Source: Saccharina japonica (taxonomy: Eukaryota; Sar; Phaeophyceae; Laminariales; Laminariaceae). Taken from it: 64,000 bases of DNA. The first letter of the stretch is position 1; every line of letters begins with the position of its first letter. Where the stretch lies: positions 335,200 through 399,199 of the forward strand of contig MEHQ01000078.1 in NCBI GenBank assembly GCA_008828725.1, in the 5' to 3' direction. The notes below the pieces were generated by a model, which saw nothing but the letters and a program-made list of their open reading frames with translations, did not search any database and had not been told where the DNA came from. Positions 40,790 through 52,789 of the stretch are shown here, in pieces. Both the position numbers and the translations under genes were made by a program.

Positions 40790-43020
40790 ACACCCTGGAC
40801 AATTCCTATGTCAATAGTCTATTGTGTCTATAATTATTTTTGGGTGTAGTCTATTAATTGGAATTGCCCAACCAAATGATTTCGATTGAAGTATATTCAT
40901 TTGAATTGTCCGGGTAATTAGTTTTGAATGCTGCCTACCAATTGGAATTGTCCAGACAATTGATTTTATGTGCTGTCAATTAATTGGAATTGCCTGCACA
41001 ATTATTTGGACCATTCCTATTACAATAGTCTATTGTGGCTACAACTGATTTCGGATGCTGTCTATTAATTGGATTCGCCCAACCAAATGATTTCGATTGA
41101 AGGATACTAATTGAAATTGTCCGGGCAACTGATTTCGGGTGCTGCCTACTAATTGGAATTGTGCCTACAATTTATTTCGAGTGCTGGCTATGAATTGGAA
41201 TTGCCGAGACACTTGATTTCAAATGCGATCTATTAAAAGCAATTGTCCAACTAAATGATTTCGAGTGATTTCTATTGATTGGAATTGCTCAGTCAAATTA
41301 TTTCGAGTGAGATCTATCAGTCGGAGTTGTATAGCCATGTTTTTCGAGTGTTATCTACCAATTGAAACTGTCCAAAACCCAACGATTTCAAGTACGGTCT
41401 ATTAATTGGAATTGTCGAGGTCAGAAAAGAAATCAACAATTTAATTTGGAAAGTCAGCACAGAAACCTATTGACCAAACCACTCCTATTGATAGGCAAGA
41501 CCTGAAACTAATTGTTGAAACAATTTCAATTGGAAGGTCAGGGCAGAAACCTATTGATCCGACCATTCCTATTAATAGAAAGGAACAAAACGAAATTACT
41601 GAAACAGTTCCAATTGGAAGGTGAGAGCAGAAACGGTTTGATTGAACCATTCCAATTGTGAGACAAGACCAGAAAATAATTGCTGGAACAATATCTATTG
41701 GAAGGCCAGGACACAAATCTATTGGCCCATCCATTCCTATTAATAGATGAACCACGAAAGCAGTATCTCGACCAATTCCATTTAAATGAACTTTCGGAAG
41801 ATCTATTGTAAAATCAATAGTCCATTGTGGGTAGGTCCCATATCCTATTAAACAAGTAATAGAGTGTTGGAGCCTGCGGAGCGAAAAAATTGCAGGAGAC
41901 AATTCCAGTTAATTAACAGAGCTCTAAAGCAATTGCCTAAGCAATTCCAATCAGTAGGTGGACTACTATATGTTGTCTTTGCAATTCCAATTGCGGCAAT
42001 ATGGTAACAATCAATTGCCCGCCTAATTCTATTTAATAGAATTTTCGGTGGGTCTATTGTAGGCGTAATAGTCTATTGCGGTGCCTATTGTCCAAGGCTT
42101 AAGCAGAAAGGGAATGAAAAAAAAATCCTAGTGACTAATCGGCCGCCAAACATTTTGTCCGATATACTTAATCTAATGGGCATGCTCCGAACTATGTTGT
42201 CTGGTCGATTCCAATTAATAGACTGCTTCATGAATCAATCGCTCCGGCAATTCCAACCGCTAGACAGCCTCACGAATCGTTTGCCTTTGCAACTTCAAGA
42301 AATAGCTTCCTCATGCATACATATCATACATTGTTGTGTCATGTTCCGATTACAGCGTGCGGAATCAATTGACCGGTAACATATTAATATTGTCTAATAA
42401 ATGGAAATGCCTGATTGTCTGGACAATTTATTTCGAAGCCTGCCAAATAAATAATAAATAAAATTGCAAGGACAATTATTTAGAAAGATGCCTACGTATT
42501 AAATGGAATTGCCCGCGCAATTAAGTTAGAAGGATGTCAATTAAATGGAATTGCCAGCACAATTGCAATTCCATTTACGCCAATTACATGGAGTTTCGAG
42601 CACAATTTATTTGGGAGGATGTCAATTAAATGGAATTGCCAGCACAATTTATTTAGGAGAATATCAATTAAATGGAATTGCCAGCACCATTGGCACCGAA
42701 AAAAAACTGCAATTGTCCATTAGCGTTACAATAGCATGGGATATTATATTTCAATAGACTATGGGTTCACCAATGGGATTTTGTTGGTAACTGTTAATAG
42801 CAATTACTTCAACCAATAATGTAGATGGGTGTATGTTAGCATAAATTGGGTGGACGATAGGGCCTAGTGGGTGTCTGTTAATAGGAATTGTCTGTACCAT
42901 AGAGCTCGATGCGTTCCAATTAATTGGAATTGGCGACCACAATTGCCAGTCAATTGTAATAGGAAACTATTAATAGATAATTAGGCAATTGATAATTGTC
43001 CAGGGTGTGTATAAATTACC
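40790..43020. repeat. AT-rich CAATTG / AATTGGAATTG satellite
   Basis: About 2.2 kb of diverged units with TTAATTGGAATTGCC, ATTTCGA(A/G)TG and CTATTAAT. Orientation changes near 41420, and from 41440 to 41900 a period of about 100 bp appears. A 153-codon minus-strand frame merely repeats a unit of about 33 residues. Confidence 0.8.
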
Positions 43021-43024
43021 AAAT

Positions 43025-43370
43025 TTATGTTGTGTATAAATTACCTGATTTATGTTGTGTATAGATTAGGGGGGATGTATGATTCTTTGGGCTCGATCGT
43101 GGGTTCTGAAAACTTTCCTTATTACATAGGCCCACCCCGTAACACGCCACCTCCAGGTACAACGCCCGGTGGTCGTTTTCCATTTTTGTTTGATGTGTTT
43201 CGGGTCGCTTATTTTTTTGTAAATGTGAGAATCCGTTTTCCGAATCGGTTTCGTTCGTCGTCGTTTCTGCACGTAGGGCCTCTACCTGGTATATGCGACC
43301 GATATCCACTACTCTCTGGTTTGCGAGCCGATCGCCGTCGGTAACTTTTTTTGCCGTCGGCCGATACTTC
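43025..43370 (+). repeat. R7-linked duplicate block, truncated at N
   Basis: Matches 47255-47597 from ATTACCTGATTTATGTTG to GCCGTCGGCCGATACTTC, where an N at 43371 cuts it off. The 47-kb copy continues smoothly past this point. Confidence 0.8.
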
Positions 43371-44114
43371 NCCGGGTGCCTTGTGCCCTCTGGAGTGTTT
43401 TGTTACAGACGGTATACACGCCCCGGCCCATTAGTTCAGTCGCCTCTATACCTAGGCTTGACCCCTTTTCCCACTGCACGCAGCATTTATCCCACTCGAA
43501 GTTCATGGTATTTTAATAGTTTTATATTCCCCTTAAAGAGTGATTTGAGTGCAGTTTGTATGAATGGGATAGGGTTATAGGGTATTTCATGGGGTTTTAT
43601 TTGTACGTTGGCGTCTTGTTTTTGTGGATGTAGGGGGGCGATTTTATCTTGTGGTTTGGTGTGATGGGGCGAGGTGAATGGGTGTGCTCTGCTCTTTTGA
43701 GAGCATCTCGCTCGCTCTCTCTCTCACACACACCCCGTTTTTTTATTTGTGTAGTGTATTCGATGGAGCCTTTATATTTTTTGTCTTTGGTATGTTGGTT
43801 GGAGATCAACGGTTGTTGGTTGGAGATCAACGGTGGTTGCTGATCGGAGATCAACGGTTGCTGATGAGAGATCAACGGTTGTTGATCGGAGATCAACGGT
43901 TTTTGATCGGAGATCAACGGTCGGAGTGTTGTTGGTGGCATCAATCAACCATGGAAATGCTAAATTGGTCGAATCAACCATTGTGTGATATATCGGGCAA
44001 AATGCCTTGTTGTACGAGCACTTTTCGGCCAAACTATTTCTGACTCTCAACTGGCTCCTTAACCCTCTTGGCGACTTCAGCGGCGAAATGTTGGCACTAA
44101 AAAATTGACGATTA

Positions 44115-45030
44115 CAGCGACGACCACGGCAAGCACCACGGCAAAACACCCGTGGAAAGTACCGCGGAAACACCTGCGGCACCACTCGCGACAAGTCCCG
44201 CGGCGCGTACCGCGGAAAGACCCGAGGCAAGACCCGAGGCAAGAACCGCGGCTACAAACGAGGCAAGAGCCGCGACCAGTCCCGCGGCCCGTACCGCGGA
44301 AAGACCAGCGGCACGGCAGACACCGCGGCAAGACCCGCGGCAAATACCACGGCATATGACCCACGACAAGTTCCGCGACAATACTCGCGGCACGACCCGT
44401 AGAAGACCCGTTACAAGACGCGCGGGCAGGCCCGTGGCAGGCACCGCAGCTAGACAGACCCCTGGAAAAACCCGTGGAACAATCCGGGGAAAGACCCGGG
44501 GAAAGACCCACGGAATAATCCGCGGAAAGTCCTGCGGAAAGGTCCGCGGAAAGGTCCACGGCCCAGGGCAAGTCCCACGGGCAGGTACCGCGGTAACACC
44601 CGCGGCAAGCCCCACGACAAGCCCCCACCTGGCACCCTGTTATGTATCATTTGGTACTTTTGACCCCATAGTGGGCCTATATCCCATTTGGCACACCTTC
44701 TTTCCCACCGACAAAGTGCAGAAATATAGTCAACCCTCCGCAGGAGCCGCCGGAGGCCCACCTGACACCCTGTTCCCATTGGGCCTTTGCCGTGGATCTT
44801 TCCGAGGGTGTTTTCCGCCGGTGTTTCCGCTGGTCATGCCACGGGTCATGATGCGGGTCATGCCGCGGTACCTCCCGCGGTACCTCCTGCGGTACCTCCT
44901 GCGGTAAACACCGTGGCGGACCTTTCAGCGGGTCTGTCTGCGGGACTTGCCGCGCATCTTTCCGTGGGACTTACCGCGAGTCTTTCCGCAGAACTTGCCG
45001 CGGTCGTTGCCGCGGTTGTTGCCGCTGTGC
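44115..45030. repeat. Palindromic CCGCGG array, copy B
   Basis: Arms 44115-44600 and 44770-45030 around a spacer with GGAGCCGCCGGAGG. The unit composition is as in copy A, but the number and order of units differ. Confidence 0.8.
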
Positions 45031-45031
45031 T

Positions 45032-45318
45032 AAGACCAATGCTACGATAGAGGTAGCAAGGTATACCTTTTTTTGGCTGAAACGTTTTCTGGATGATCTA
45101 ATAGTAGGCTCCTTAACCCGAAATCGTCAGACTTCCGTTTTTGTGCTGCATTATTATCAATTGTATGCTTACGTAGCCCGTGGGATTGTTCATCGCGTGA
45201 ATTATAGCTCTTTCAATTTCTCCAAAATCATTGTCTGGGTTGAAGTATGGAGCTCCTCAAGTGACCACCCTTATAAGGCAAAAAACATGGTGTGCACACC
45301 TCTATCGTGGCCTGCGCC
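45032..45318. mobile_element. R4 MITE, diverged, inserted in copy B
   Basis: Begins near ATGCTACGATAGAGGTAGC and ends CACCTCTATCGTGGCCTG. The uninterrupted sequence GCTGTGCTTACCGCGGG is present in copy A (about 39215). Confidence 0.7.
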
Positions 45319-45344
45319 CTTACCGTGGGTGTTGCCGCGGTGTC

Positions 45345-45591
45345 GACGCGTGCTACGGTAGAGGTAGCACTTTTTGGCTGAATCGTTTTCTGAACGATCG
45401 GGCTCCTTAACCCAAATTCGTCGGACTTTCATTTTTGTGACGAATAATGTTTCAGAGTATACTTCGCTCATGAGATTTCTCATCCAGCAGCACTTTTATT
45501 TTCCTGCAAAACCACTTTTTCGGTGAGGTATGACGCTCTTTAAGTGAGGAGCTCAGAAAAAACATGGTGCACCTCTATCGTAGCACGCGTC
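45345..45591. mobile_element. R4 MITE with 22-bp TIRs and TGTC target duplication
   Basis: Ends GACGCGTGCTACGGTAGAGG and CCTCTATCGTAGCACGCGTC are inverted. TGTC flanks both sides (45341-45344, 45592-45595). Copy A has GGTGTCTGCCGCGGG uninterrupted (about 39245), the empty site. Confidence 0.8.
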
Positions 45592-46345
45592 TGTCTGCCG
45601 CGGGTGTTGCCGCGATGCTTACCGTAGGGTGACGTCCTTCACCGCGGGGTCTTGCCGTGACATGCCGTGGTTCTTGCCGTGGAGCTTGCTTGCCGTGGGC
45701 CTTTGCTACACGGCAGTCGTTCTGCGGTATGCCATGGAAAATGCCGTGGGCTGCCGCACCACCCCGCGGAATGTCGTGTGGCAATGCCGCTGGCACTGCC
45801 GTGGCACGCCGCGGCAATGTCCGCGGCATTTCCGAGGCATGTCACGGCAACAATACCCGCGGAATGCCGCGAAATAGACAAAAACAAAATGTAAATCCCC
45901 AGTGGGGGGGGCTTTCTCTAGGTAACCGCGACTGACAGTTTCTGACGGCACCCGGCTATGCGTCTGGCTGCGTTCCGCGTGCGGACTGCCTCTTCTTCGT
46001 CGCTACAGCGCTGATGAGGCAAATCCTACTATTATATACCTGTACCAGGTAGATGATTTTCCCTGTTAGATTTTCTTGAGGTAACATATGAAGCCCTCGC
46101 CGAATTAATTGTTTGCAGGGTTGGGCCACAGCACCAACTGCCTATCGGGAGTGCCGGGGGAGAACGTCTTCTGGAGTCACGGCATCAACAGACACGTGTG
46201 ATGCGTGCTTATACTTCGAAGTACCAGGTACCAGGGTATACGGTAGAGGTGCTCCGATTTTTTTCTGAGGGCTCTCACACGAGGAGCTCTATACTGATAC
46301 TAAGTAAAAAAAAACTGATTTGAACAATCCCTCCCATGGTCTTAA

Positions 46346-46555
46346 GGGCCATACTATTAACGAGTATAAAATAAATTCAATTTGGAAAAAAAAAAATCAA
46401 ATTCGCTTTTCATTGGTCAACACACGCACCAGCACCAAATATTATGCCCCAATATCCTAATCTTTGGTGCTTGTGCGTGTGTTGATCAATGAAAAGCGGA
46501 TTTGATTTTTTTTTTTTTCCAAATTGATTTTTTTCTCCTTCGTTAAAACGGGCCC
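46346..46555. mobile_element. Harbinger-like foldback MITE, TAA target duplication
   Basis: A 210-bp near-palindrome with GGGCC at the left end and GGCCC at the right. Arms share CAACACACGCACCAGCACC / GGTGCTTGTGCGTGTGTTG. TAA flanks both ends (46343-46345, 46556-46558). Copy A has the empty site GGTCTTAACCC at 39973-39982. GGGCC ends with a TAA duplication are typical of PIF/Harbinger elements. Confidence 0.75.
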
Positions 46556-47254
46556 TAACCCATCATTCAAAACTGAAAACACTATCCCACTCTAATTCCA
46601 AGTAGTTTGTCCCCAAATACGTGGGACCAGTTCTTAAGGGGTAAGGGTATACGCAAAAGCCATATTGCCGAAAAAAAAGGATGATACTCCGAGGATTTTG
46701 GGTTAAGGAAGCTTTCATAGGTCGTTCAAAAAACGTTTCTGCCAGAAAAAGGTACACCTTATACCTCTATCGTAGCACGCGTCAACATCAATCACCAAAA
46801 AAAGGTACAGTACCAGGTACCTTGTACGTTTTTTTTTTTTTTTTTTTTCTATTTTTTATGGCTCCTCGAACAGGCGACCGCGCGGCGGGTTTACTACTGT
46901 AGCTATTAATCGACGCGTACTTTTGGCTGAAAGCATTTTTTTTAAATGACGGGGCTCCTTAACCCAAAAATCGTTGGAAAAAAAAAACGTTTTTTTTGTG
47001 TCGCAATTTTTTTCATTTTATGTGTTAAGCCATGGGATATTTCATCGGGTAGCACTTTTGTTTTCCTCCAAAATTGGTTTTTGGGTGACTTACTACTTCT
47101 ACGTATTAGTATAGAGATCCTCGAGTGATCACCCTCAGAATATAATACCAAATTTATGTTGTGTACCAGTATAAGTTACCAAATTTATGTTGTGTATAAA
47201 TTACCAAATTTATGTTGTGTATAAATTACCAAATTTATGTTGTGTATAAATTAC

Positions 47255-47597
47255 CTGATTTATGTTGTGTATAGATTAGGGGGGATGTATGATTCTTTGG
47301 GCTCGATCGTGGGTTCTGAAAACTTTCCTTATTACATAGGCCCACCCCGTAACAACACAGACAGGGTTCACGCCACCTCCAGGTACAACGCCCGGTGGTC
47401 GTTTTCCATTTTTGTTTGATGTGTTTCGGGTCGCTTATTTTTTTGTAAATGTGAGAATCCGTTTTCCGAATCGGTTTCGTTCGTCGTCGTTTCTGCACGT
47501 AGGGCCTCTACCTGGTATATGCGACCGATATCCACTACTCTCTGGTTTGCGAGCCGATCGCCGTCGGTAACTTTTTTTGCCGTCGGCCGATACTTCG
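47255..47597 (+). repeat. R7-linked duplicate block, intact copy
   Basis: Partner of 43025-43370. Preceded by four tandem units of ACCAAATTTATGTTGTGTAT (47150-47265). Confidence 0.8.
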
Positions 47598-47933
47598 ATT
47601 GCATTACGTTTGGTTGAACACGAATCATCAGAAGAGTGGGCTGATACCTGGTATAGTCCTATTTGGGAAAATTTCGATCTTGTTTTTGCTTAAATATGGC
47701 TCATCAGAGTGGGCTAGGCTACGTACAGTAGTGTTACGGCAATTTTTCGAATATTTTGTTTTCTTTCATATGGCTCATCAGGGTGGGCTAGTGCTATGAA
47801 ATCGCCCTGGAAGACCTGTACAGACCCAGGATGTGGAATAAAAACGCCTCCAGACCGTCATCAGATGCCTAGAACCATGCATACATAGTACGTACACACC
47901 AGTATACCAAAGCGTGAGTTAGGAAACAAATTT

Positions 47934-48060
47934 CGATAAAAAACGACGAACTTCGATAAAAATCGACGAACTTCGATGAAAACCGACAAACTTCGATGAA
48001 AATCGACGAATTTCGATGAAAATCGACGAGTTTCGATAAAAACCGACGAGCAGAAATGCA
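47934..48060 (-). repeat. 18-bp minisatellite CTTCGATGAAAATCGACG
   Basis: About seven units. The three open frames across it on the minus strand are repeat artefacts. Confidence 0.8.
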
Positions 48061-48214
48061 AGCAGTGCCGGGGGGGCGAAGGGAAGACACCTGTGACCTC
48101 TGTGACCATGGCTTGACCAGAAGGTCGCTGAGCGTAAAACCTCCCACGAGTTTGTGAGCTGGCAAGTAAAAGAAAGAAAAAAAGCACATGCCGACGATAC
48201 AGCAATACTACCGT

Positions 48215-48690
48215 ACACTAGTAACGGTCCCTCTATAGTTCCAGTTGTGAGTAGTGCCGGCTGCCCGCTTAGTGCCTGCCAAATGCCGGCTGTTCGCTTA
48301 TTCTATTAATAGTTGTAGTACTGGTCCCTCTATACTGCCAGTTGCCCGCTATAGTGCCTGTGCATTCGCCTGGCACAGATGGGATTTAACCGGTGTGGCA
48401 GTGTGCGGAGCATATAGTGCCGGTTGACGCTAGATATAGTGCCTATGACATCGCTTGGCATACACTTCGTATGGGATTATACCAGTGTGGCAGTGTGCGG
48501 AGCATATAGTGCCGGTTGCCGCTATAGTGCCGGTATTGTTGGCTGGCGCATACCGGCACAATACAGGGACCGGCACTAATAATGTATAATACCATAGAGG
48601 GATCGGCACTATATAGGGACCGGCACTATAGAGGGACCGGCACTATAGAGGGACCGGCACTATAGAGGCAACCGGCACTATTACTGCACC
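48215..48690. repeat. R5 foldback, second copy
   Basis: Left: GGTCCCTCTATAGTTCC. Right: tandem ACCGGCACTATAGAGGG. The middle is shared with 34680-35260. Confidence 0.7.
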
Positions 48691-48699
48691 CTCTATACT

Positions 48700-50660
48700 C
48701 ATTAGCTTTTGCAGCCCGACCACCATTACCATTTCAGCGTCAGATTTTCTCCTAAAAATGGAGAGAAAAGCGGCGCAATCAGCCAGCCAATAAGAAAAGT
48801 AGGTCCGTCCTTGAGGTGGGACGGACGCTGCTTGTCGTCCCAGCGCTCACGGGACGAAGAGATGGATGTTTTTTATTTTATTTTTAACGTTTCCCACAAA
48901 AAAAGAAGAGTTGAAAAACGTCACCTTTTTCGTAACCACCACCACCACCACACCATATAGTACACACATAAAACGAACCTATCTCGTCGTCGCATTCATA
49001 TTTTCATCATTTTCGTTCCTCCGACAAAACGTTGACCTTAAAAAGACAGACCTCCCCCTCACGAAAAAAAACACACACACACACCGAATTTTCGTATCAC
49101 ATAATATAAGCGCAAGCGTTTCCTCTAGGTTTCTACCGAGCCAGCCGTACAAGTATATTACTTCTTAACGCTGCTTGCGTGCGGTGATTATTACTGCTAG
49201 AAAGCTGCGCTATTACTCGGATCTTCTTATTACGTACGTACCAGTTACCAGGTACGTCGGTGGGTATACAAGGGTCAGGATATAGCTAGCATATGGGATA
49301 TTATTTCCTCCTCCTCCTCCGCTACTTTTGCCTCGGTTGGGCCATGTAATGTGCCATTCTGGTCTTAAATATCAAGGGGGGCTTTGGATAAGCCGCGAAA
49401 GGTTCCAATTTTCCTTCTATTTACGATCAGGCTGGTGTATAATACACTCTCTTTGTGGGCAAAATACCAAAAACAAAATGGTTCAAAATGCCATCAAAAC
49501 TTCAAAAAACCTCCTACTATGCCCGGACATGACATACAGATAATGCTACATGAAAAAAAAACGTGAAGAGCAATCAATAATGGAGAACAGCAATGAACGT
49601 GGAACAGCGCTAATATGAAACGAACACCTAAAAAAAATAATAATAATACGTGAAAAAAAGGAAGAAAAAAAAAAAAAAACTGTTTTCAAAGCCGGCAGCG
49701 AAAACAAAACAAAACAAAAACCAAAAATCAGCAAAACTTGTTGGCCGGATATTAGTTTTTTTTTTTCCCCCCGCATCATAATATGTAGAAGTACTATCAA
49801 TAGTAATTTAATGTAACTCGCCGTTTCTTATCCCACACAAAAATATATATGCACACATCAACACATCAAAACATCAAATCAATCAATCACTCACTAGCCG
49901 CCGCCGCCGCTTCCAACCCCCCCCTCCCCCCCCACTCCCGCTGAACGGAAGAAACAACACCGACACACCGCAATTTTCTTTTTTTTTTTTTTTCCTCCCC
50001 AAACAAAAACAAAATAGAGCGATCTGGCCATGTACCAACACACCCACCCAGACACCTGCGCGTCACCCCGGGGGGGGGGCATCCCTCGCAGGGCCTACCT
50101 CTCAAACGCAGGGATAGCCACGTACTCAGAAAGGGATCCAGATGGTCAAAAGTCGCTAAAATATCATTTGAGTAGGGGCAACGAAAAAAAAACGCGCGCT
50201 GGTTTTTGCGCAGTGTGTCCGTCCACCCAAACTGCTCGAGAGCTTTGTGGACGGGGGCGGGGGGGCGGTCTTCCCCCCCCCCCCTCCCCCCTCCCCCCGC
50301 CTCCCAACCTCGCTCCTTTGCCGAAGCGCCGCTGGGAGCCTTACCCTACTTTTGCCTGTTTTGTTTTGTTTTGTCGCTTTTGGTTCTGCAACTCACTTCT
50401 CTCTGAAGTGTGCACTGGAACCGAAAAAAAAAACAACAAAAAAACAAAAAACAAAACAAAACAAAAAAACAGAAAAACAAAAAACATCAAATTTTACTTC
50501 AAATCACGTCACCTACATACTCGTTTCACGTCACAACACAACATCGAAAACAACATCAAGTCTACTTCTCTTCTTTTTCTTCTTCTTCTTCTTCTTCTTC
50601 TTCGTCATCATCATCTCCCCCCTCCCTCCCCCCCACCCCCCCCGCTTTCTCTTGTTGCAA
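48700..50660. other. Intergenic, low-complexity patches
   Basis: A-rich (49550-49770), C-rich (49915-49940, 50265-50310), AAC/AAAC (50425-50490) and TTC (50570-50610) patches. No exon recognised. Confidence 0.4.
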
Positions 50661-50662
50661 AA

Positions 50663-50835
50663 ATCCCGCCGCCCTGCTGGCTCGCCCGCAGGTTCGGGCG
50701 GGGATGCAAACGGAACGGAAGGAAGGCACGGTAGGGTACCGTAGGGGAATCCCGCCGCCCTGCTGGCTCGCCCGCAGGTTCGGGCGGGGATGCAAACGGA
50801 ACGGAAGGAAGGCACGGTAGGGTACCGTAGGGGAG
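50663..50835 (+). repeat. Two near-identical tandem units of about 84 bp
   Basis: AATCCCGCCGCCCTGCTGG to GGGTACCGTAGGGG repeats once with no visible change, so it is recent. Confidence 0.9.
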
Positions 50836-50839
50836 GGGA

Positions 50840-51369
50840 AAGTAGGGGGGGAGGTAGGGGATACTCTCTCCCCGTCCCCCCCCCCGCCCCCACGCCTCCC
50901 CTCTTCCCTCCTCGTATTAATAGTACCCTACTAACTACTACTGCTATGTACTGTGCAGCGGCTTGCTTCGTTTTTCGTTCATGCTCTTTCCTCGCTTGGT
51001 TTCATTTCCGGGTGTTTTTTTCCGAATCTGAAAAACAAAACGCTATCCGTCCCCCCCCAAGAGCATTCGGCCGATTTTTTTTCCCCACCGAGCGTTTTCC
51101 CCGGCTGTTAGCTAGCTAGCTAGCTAGCTAGCTAAGGGACTCATATAGTTACAGCGGGTTGGGCTAAGCCTGTCCGGGACGAGACGCCGCCCGGGAAAAA
51201 GCAACAACAGCAACAACAAAAACCAAGCAACAAAACGAAACGCGCGATCTGTTCGCGAGCGGAGCTATTAGTATACTGGAAAAAAACACAGCAAGCTGCG
51301 CACGCAGGCACACCCACTGCTGCTGCTGCTGCTGCTGTTGCTGCTGCTGTTGCTGCCGCGAAATAATGG
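50840..51369. other. Intergenic with GCTA and CTG runs
   Basis: (GCTA)n at 51109-51135 and (CTG)n with CTGTTG at 51318-51355. No gene seen. Confidence 0.4.
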
Positions 51370-52030
51370 TGCGATCACGGCATGCGAGCACAGGCAATCA
51401 CATGCCATTACACGTGATCACATGCGATCACACACGCAATCACACGCGATGGTATGCAAGCACACATGCGATCACATGCAAGCACATGCAAGCACATGCT
51501 ATCATATCATATATATCACACGCAAGCAAGCATGTGACATGATGCGATCACGTGCGAAATCACACGCAAACCATACGTACATAACTCACATGCAACCTCA
51601 CGAAATCGCACACGATACCACATGCACTTAATTTCACATGCAATCACACACGTAATCGCACGCAAATAACACGCAAAATCACAGGCATAAATCACGCGCA
51701 AAATCACAACACGCAAACTCACACACGCAAAAATCACATGCAAACCCACATGCAAAATCAACATGCAAAAACCACACGCAAAAGTCACACGCAAAGTCAC
51801 ACACGCAAAAATCACACGCTGCAAGCACACGCAATCTATCACGCGCAAACTCTCGCGCAAACTCTCACGCAAACTCCCACGCAAAACTCACATGCAAAAC
51901 TCACATGCAAAAATCACACGCAAAAATCACATGCAAAAATCACACGCAAAAATCGCACGCAAAAATCACACGCAAAAATCACACGCAAAAATTGCACGCA
52001 AAAATTGCACGCAAAAATCGCATGCACTCC
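51370..52030 (-). repeat. TCACACGCAAAAA minisatellite
   Basis: Units GATCACATGC, TCACACGCAAAA and TCGCACGCAAAAA over about 650 bp, becoming most regular (13 bp) toward the exon at 52032. Confidence 0.85.
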
Positions 52031-52031
52031 A

Positions 52032-52190
52032 TTACATGCACTCGGCGTACTCGTTCATGTACTTGACTCCCTCGATGACCTCTTCCGGCACCTTGTTCTT
52101 GAAGTTCAGCTCTAAGTCAGAGTCGAGGCCAGACTCTTCGATGAGGAGCTTGGCCGCCAGCACCGCTAGCGTAGGTGGTGATCCCCGCAC
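52032..52190 (-). CDS. C-terminal exon of an unknown protein
   Basis: On the minus strand, an intron end of A-rich/AACAG is followed by 52 codons and TAA at 52034-52032. The peptide starts VRGSPPTLAVLAAKLLIEE and contains KVPEEVIEGVKYMNEYAECM; composition is charged and helical, unlike the repeats around it. The product is not recognised. It could be the last exon of the kelch gene 4 kb upstream, whose donor is also phase 0, but nothing in the peptide proves this. Alternative frames are shorter and stop early. Confidence 0.5.
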   Translation of the reverse strand: MRGSPPTLAVLAAKLLIEESGLDSDLELNFKNKVPEEVIEGVKYMNEYAECM

Positions 52191-52199
52191 CTGTTTTTT

Positions 52200-52785
52200 T
52201 TTTTTTCACAACGAAATTAAAGATTGCGACGGGGAAGAAAAAAAAAAGTCAAACAAGCACGTCCAATGAGCGTGTCTAGCGTATCACGCAGCGCTTGCGA
52301 AGTTGGACTTCAACCGCTCAATCGGTCGTACTCACAGCTGACGTATTTTTACGTTTTTTGTAAAAAAAGCAAGTGACAATTTTGTTTTTGGGGAAAAAAA
52401 ATGTGGGGTGAACCAAGGTGAACGTGAACTTTAACCTTTTTTTCCACTGCAAAAAAAACATCCTACATTGTTTCCAAGTAGTTTACTCCCACAAACCGTG
52501 CGTGGAGTTCTACTGTACTGTGGTTATATGGGGGTTATACGTAACCCCTTTCCGTACATATATCGTAGCACTGCACCCATTTTTGTGGGGAAAAAAACAG
52601 CACAAAATTGCGACTGAAATAAAAAACGAGCGACAAAACGAAATTGGGGGTAAAAAAATGTGGGGTGAATTAACCTCGACGCCTCCTATCGCAGGTATTG
52701 TTCGTTTTTTTTGTAAATCCTGAATGGGATTTTAACGATAAGGCGTGCCTTATAAGGCTAACGGCTTAAGGCATGCCTTGTTGGG
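52200..52785. other. Possible intron or intergenic, nothing recognised
   Basis: GGGGTGAA / AAAAAATGTGGGGTGAA direct words at 52400 and 52660. No exon. Confidence 0.3.
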
Positions 52786-52789
52786 TAGT

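Larger units (their letters stand above)
43372..47130 (+). repeat. Segmental duplication, copy B
   Basis: Starts directly after the N with CCGGGTGCCTTGTGCCC and follows copy A to the end of the GGTCGTTCAAAAAACG block and beyond. It contains insertions at about 45032-45318, 45345-45591 and 46346-46555. Confidence 0.88.

Noticed and set aside
41441..41902. 153-codon minus-strand frame with repeated FCPDLPIEIV-like units
   Set aside because: It follows the period of the CAATTG satellite, and no similar frame persists outside it.
51370..52030. CRISPR-like regular repeats
   Set aside because: Units are contiguous with no unique spacers, in a eukaryotic context; it is a minisatellite.
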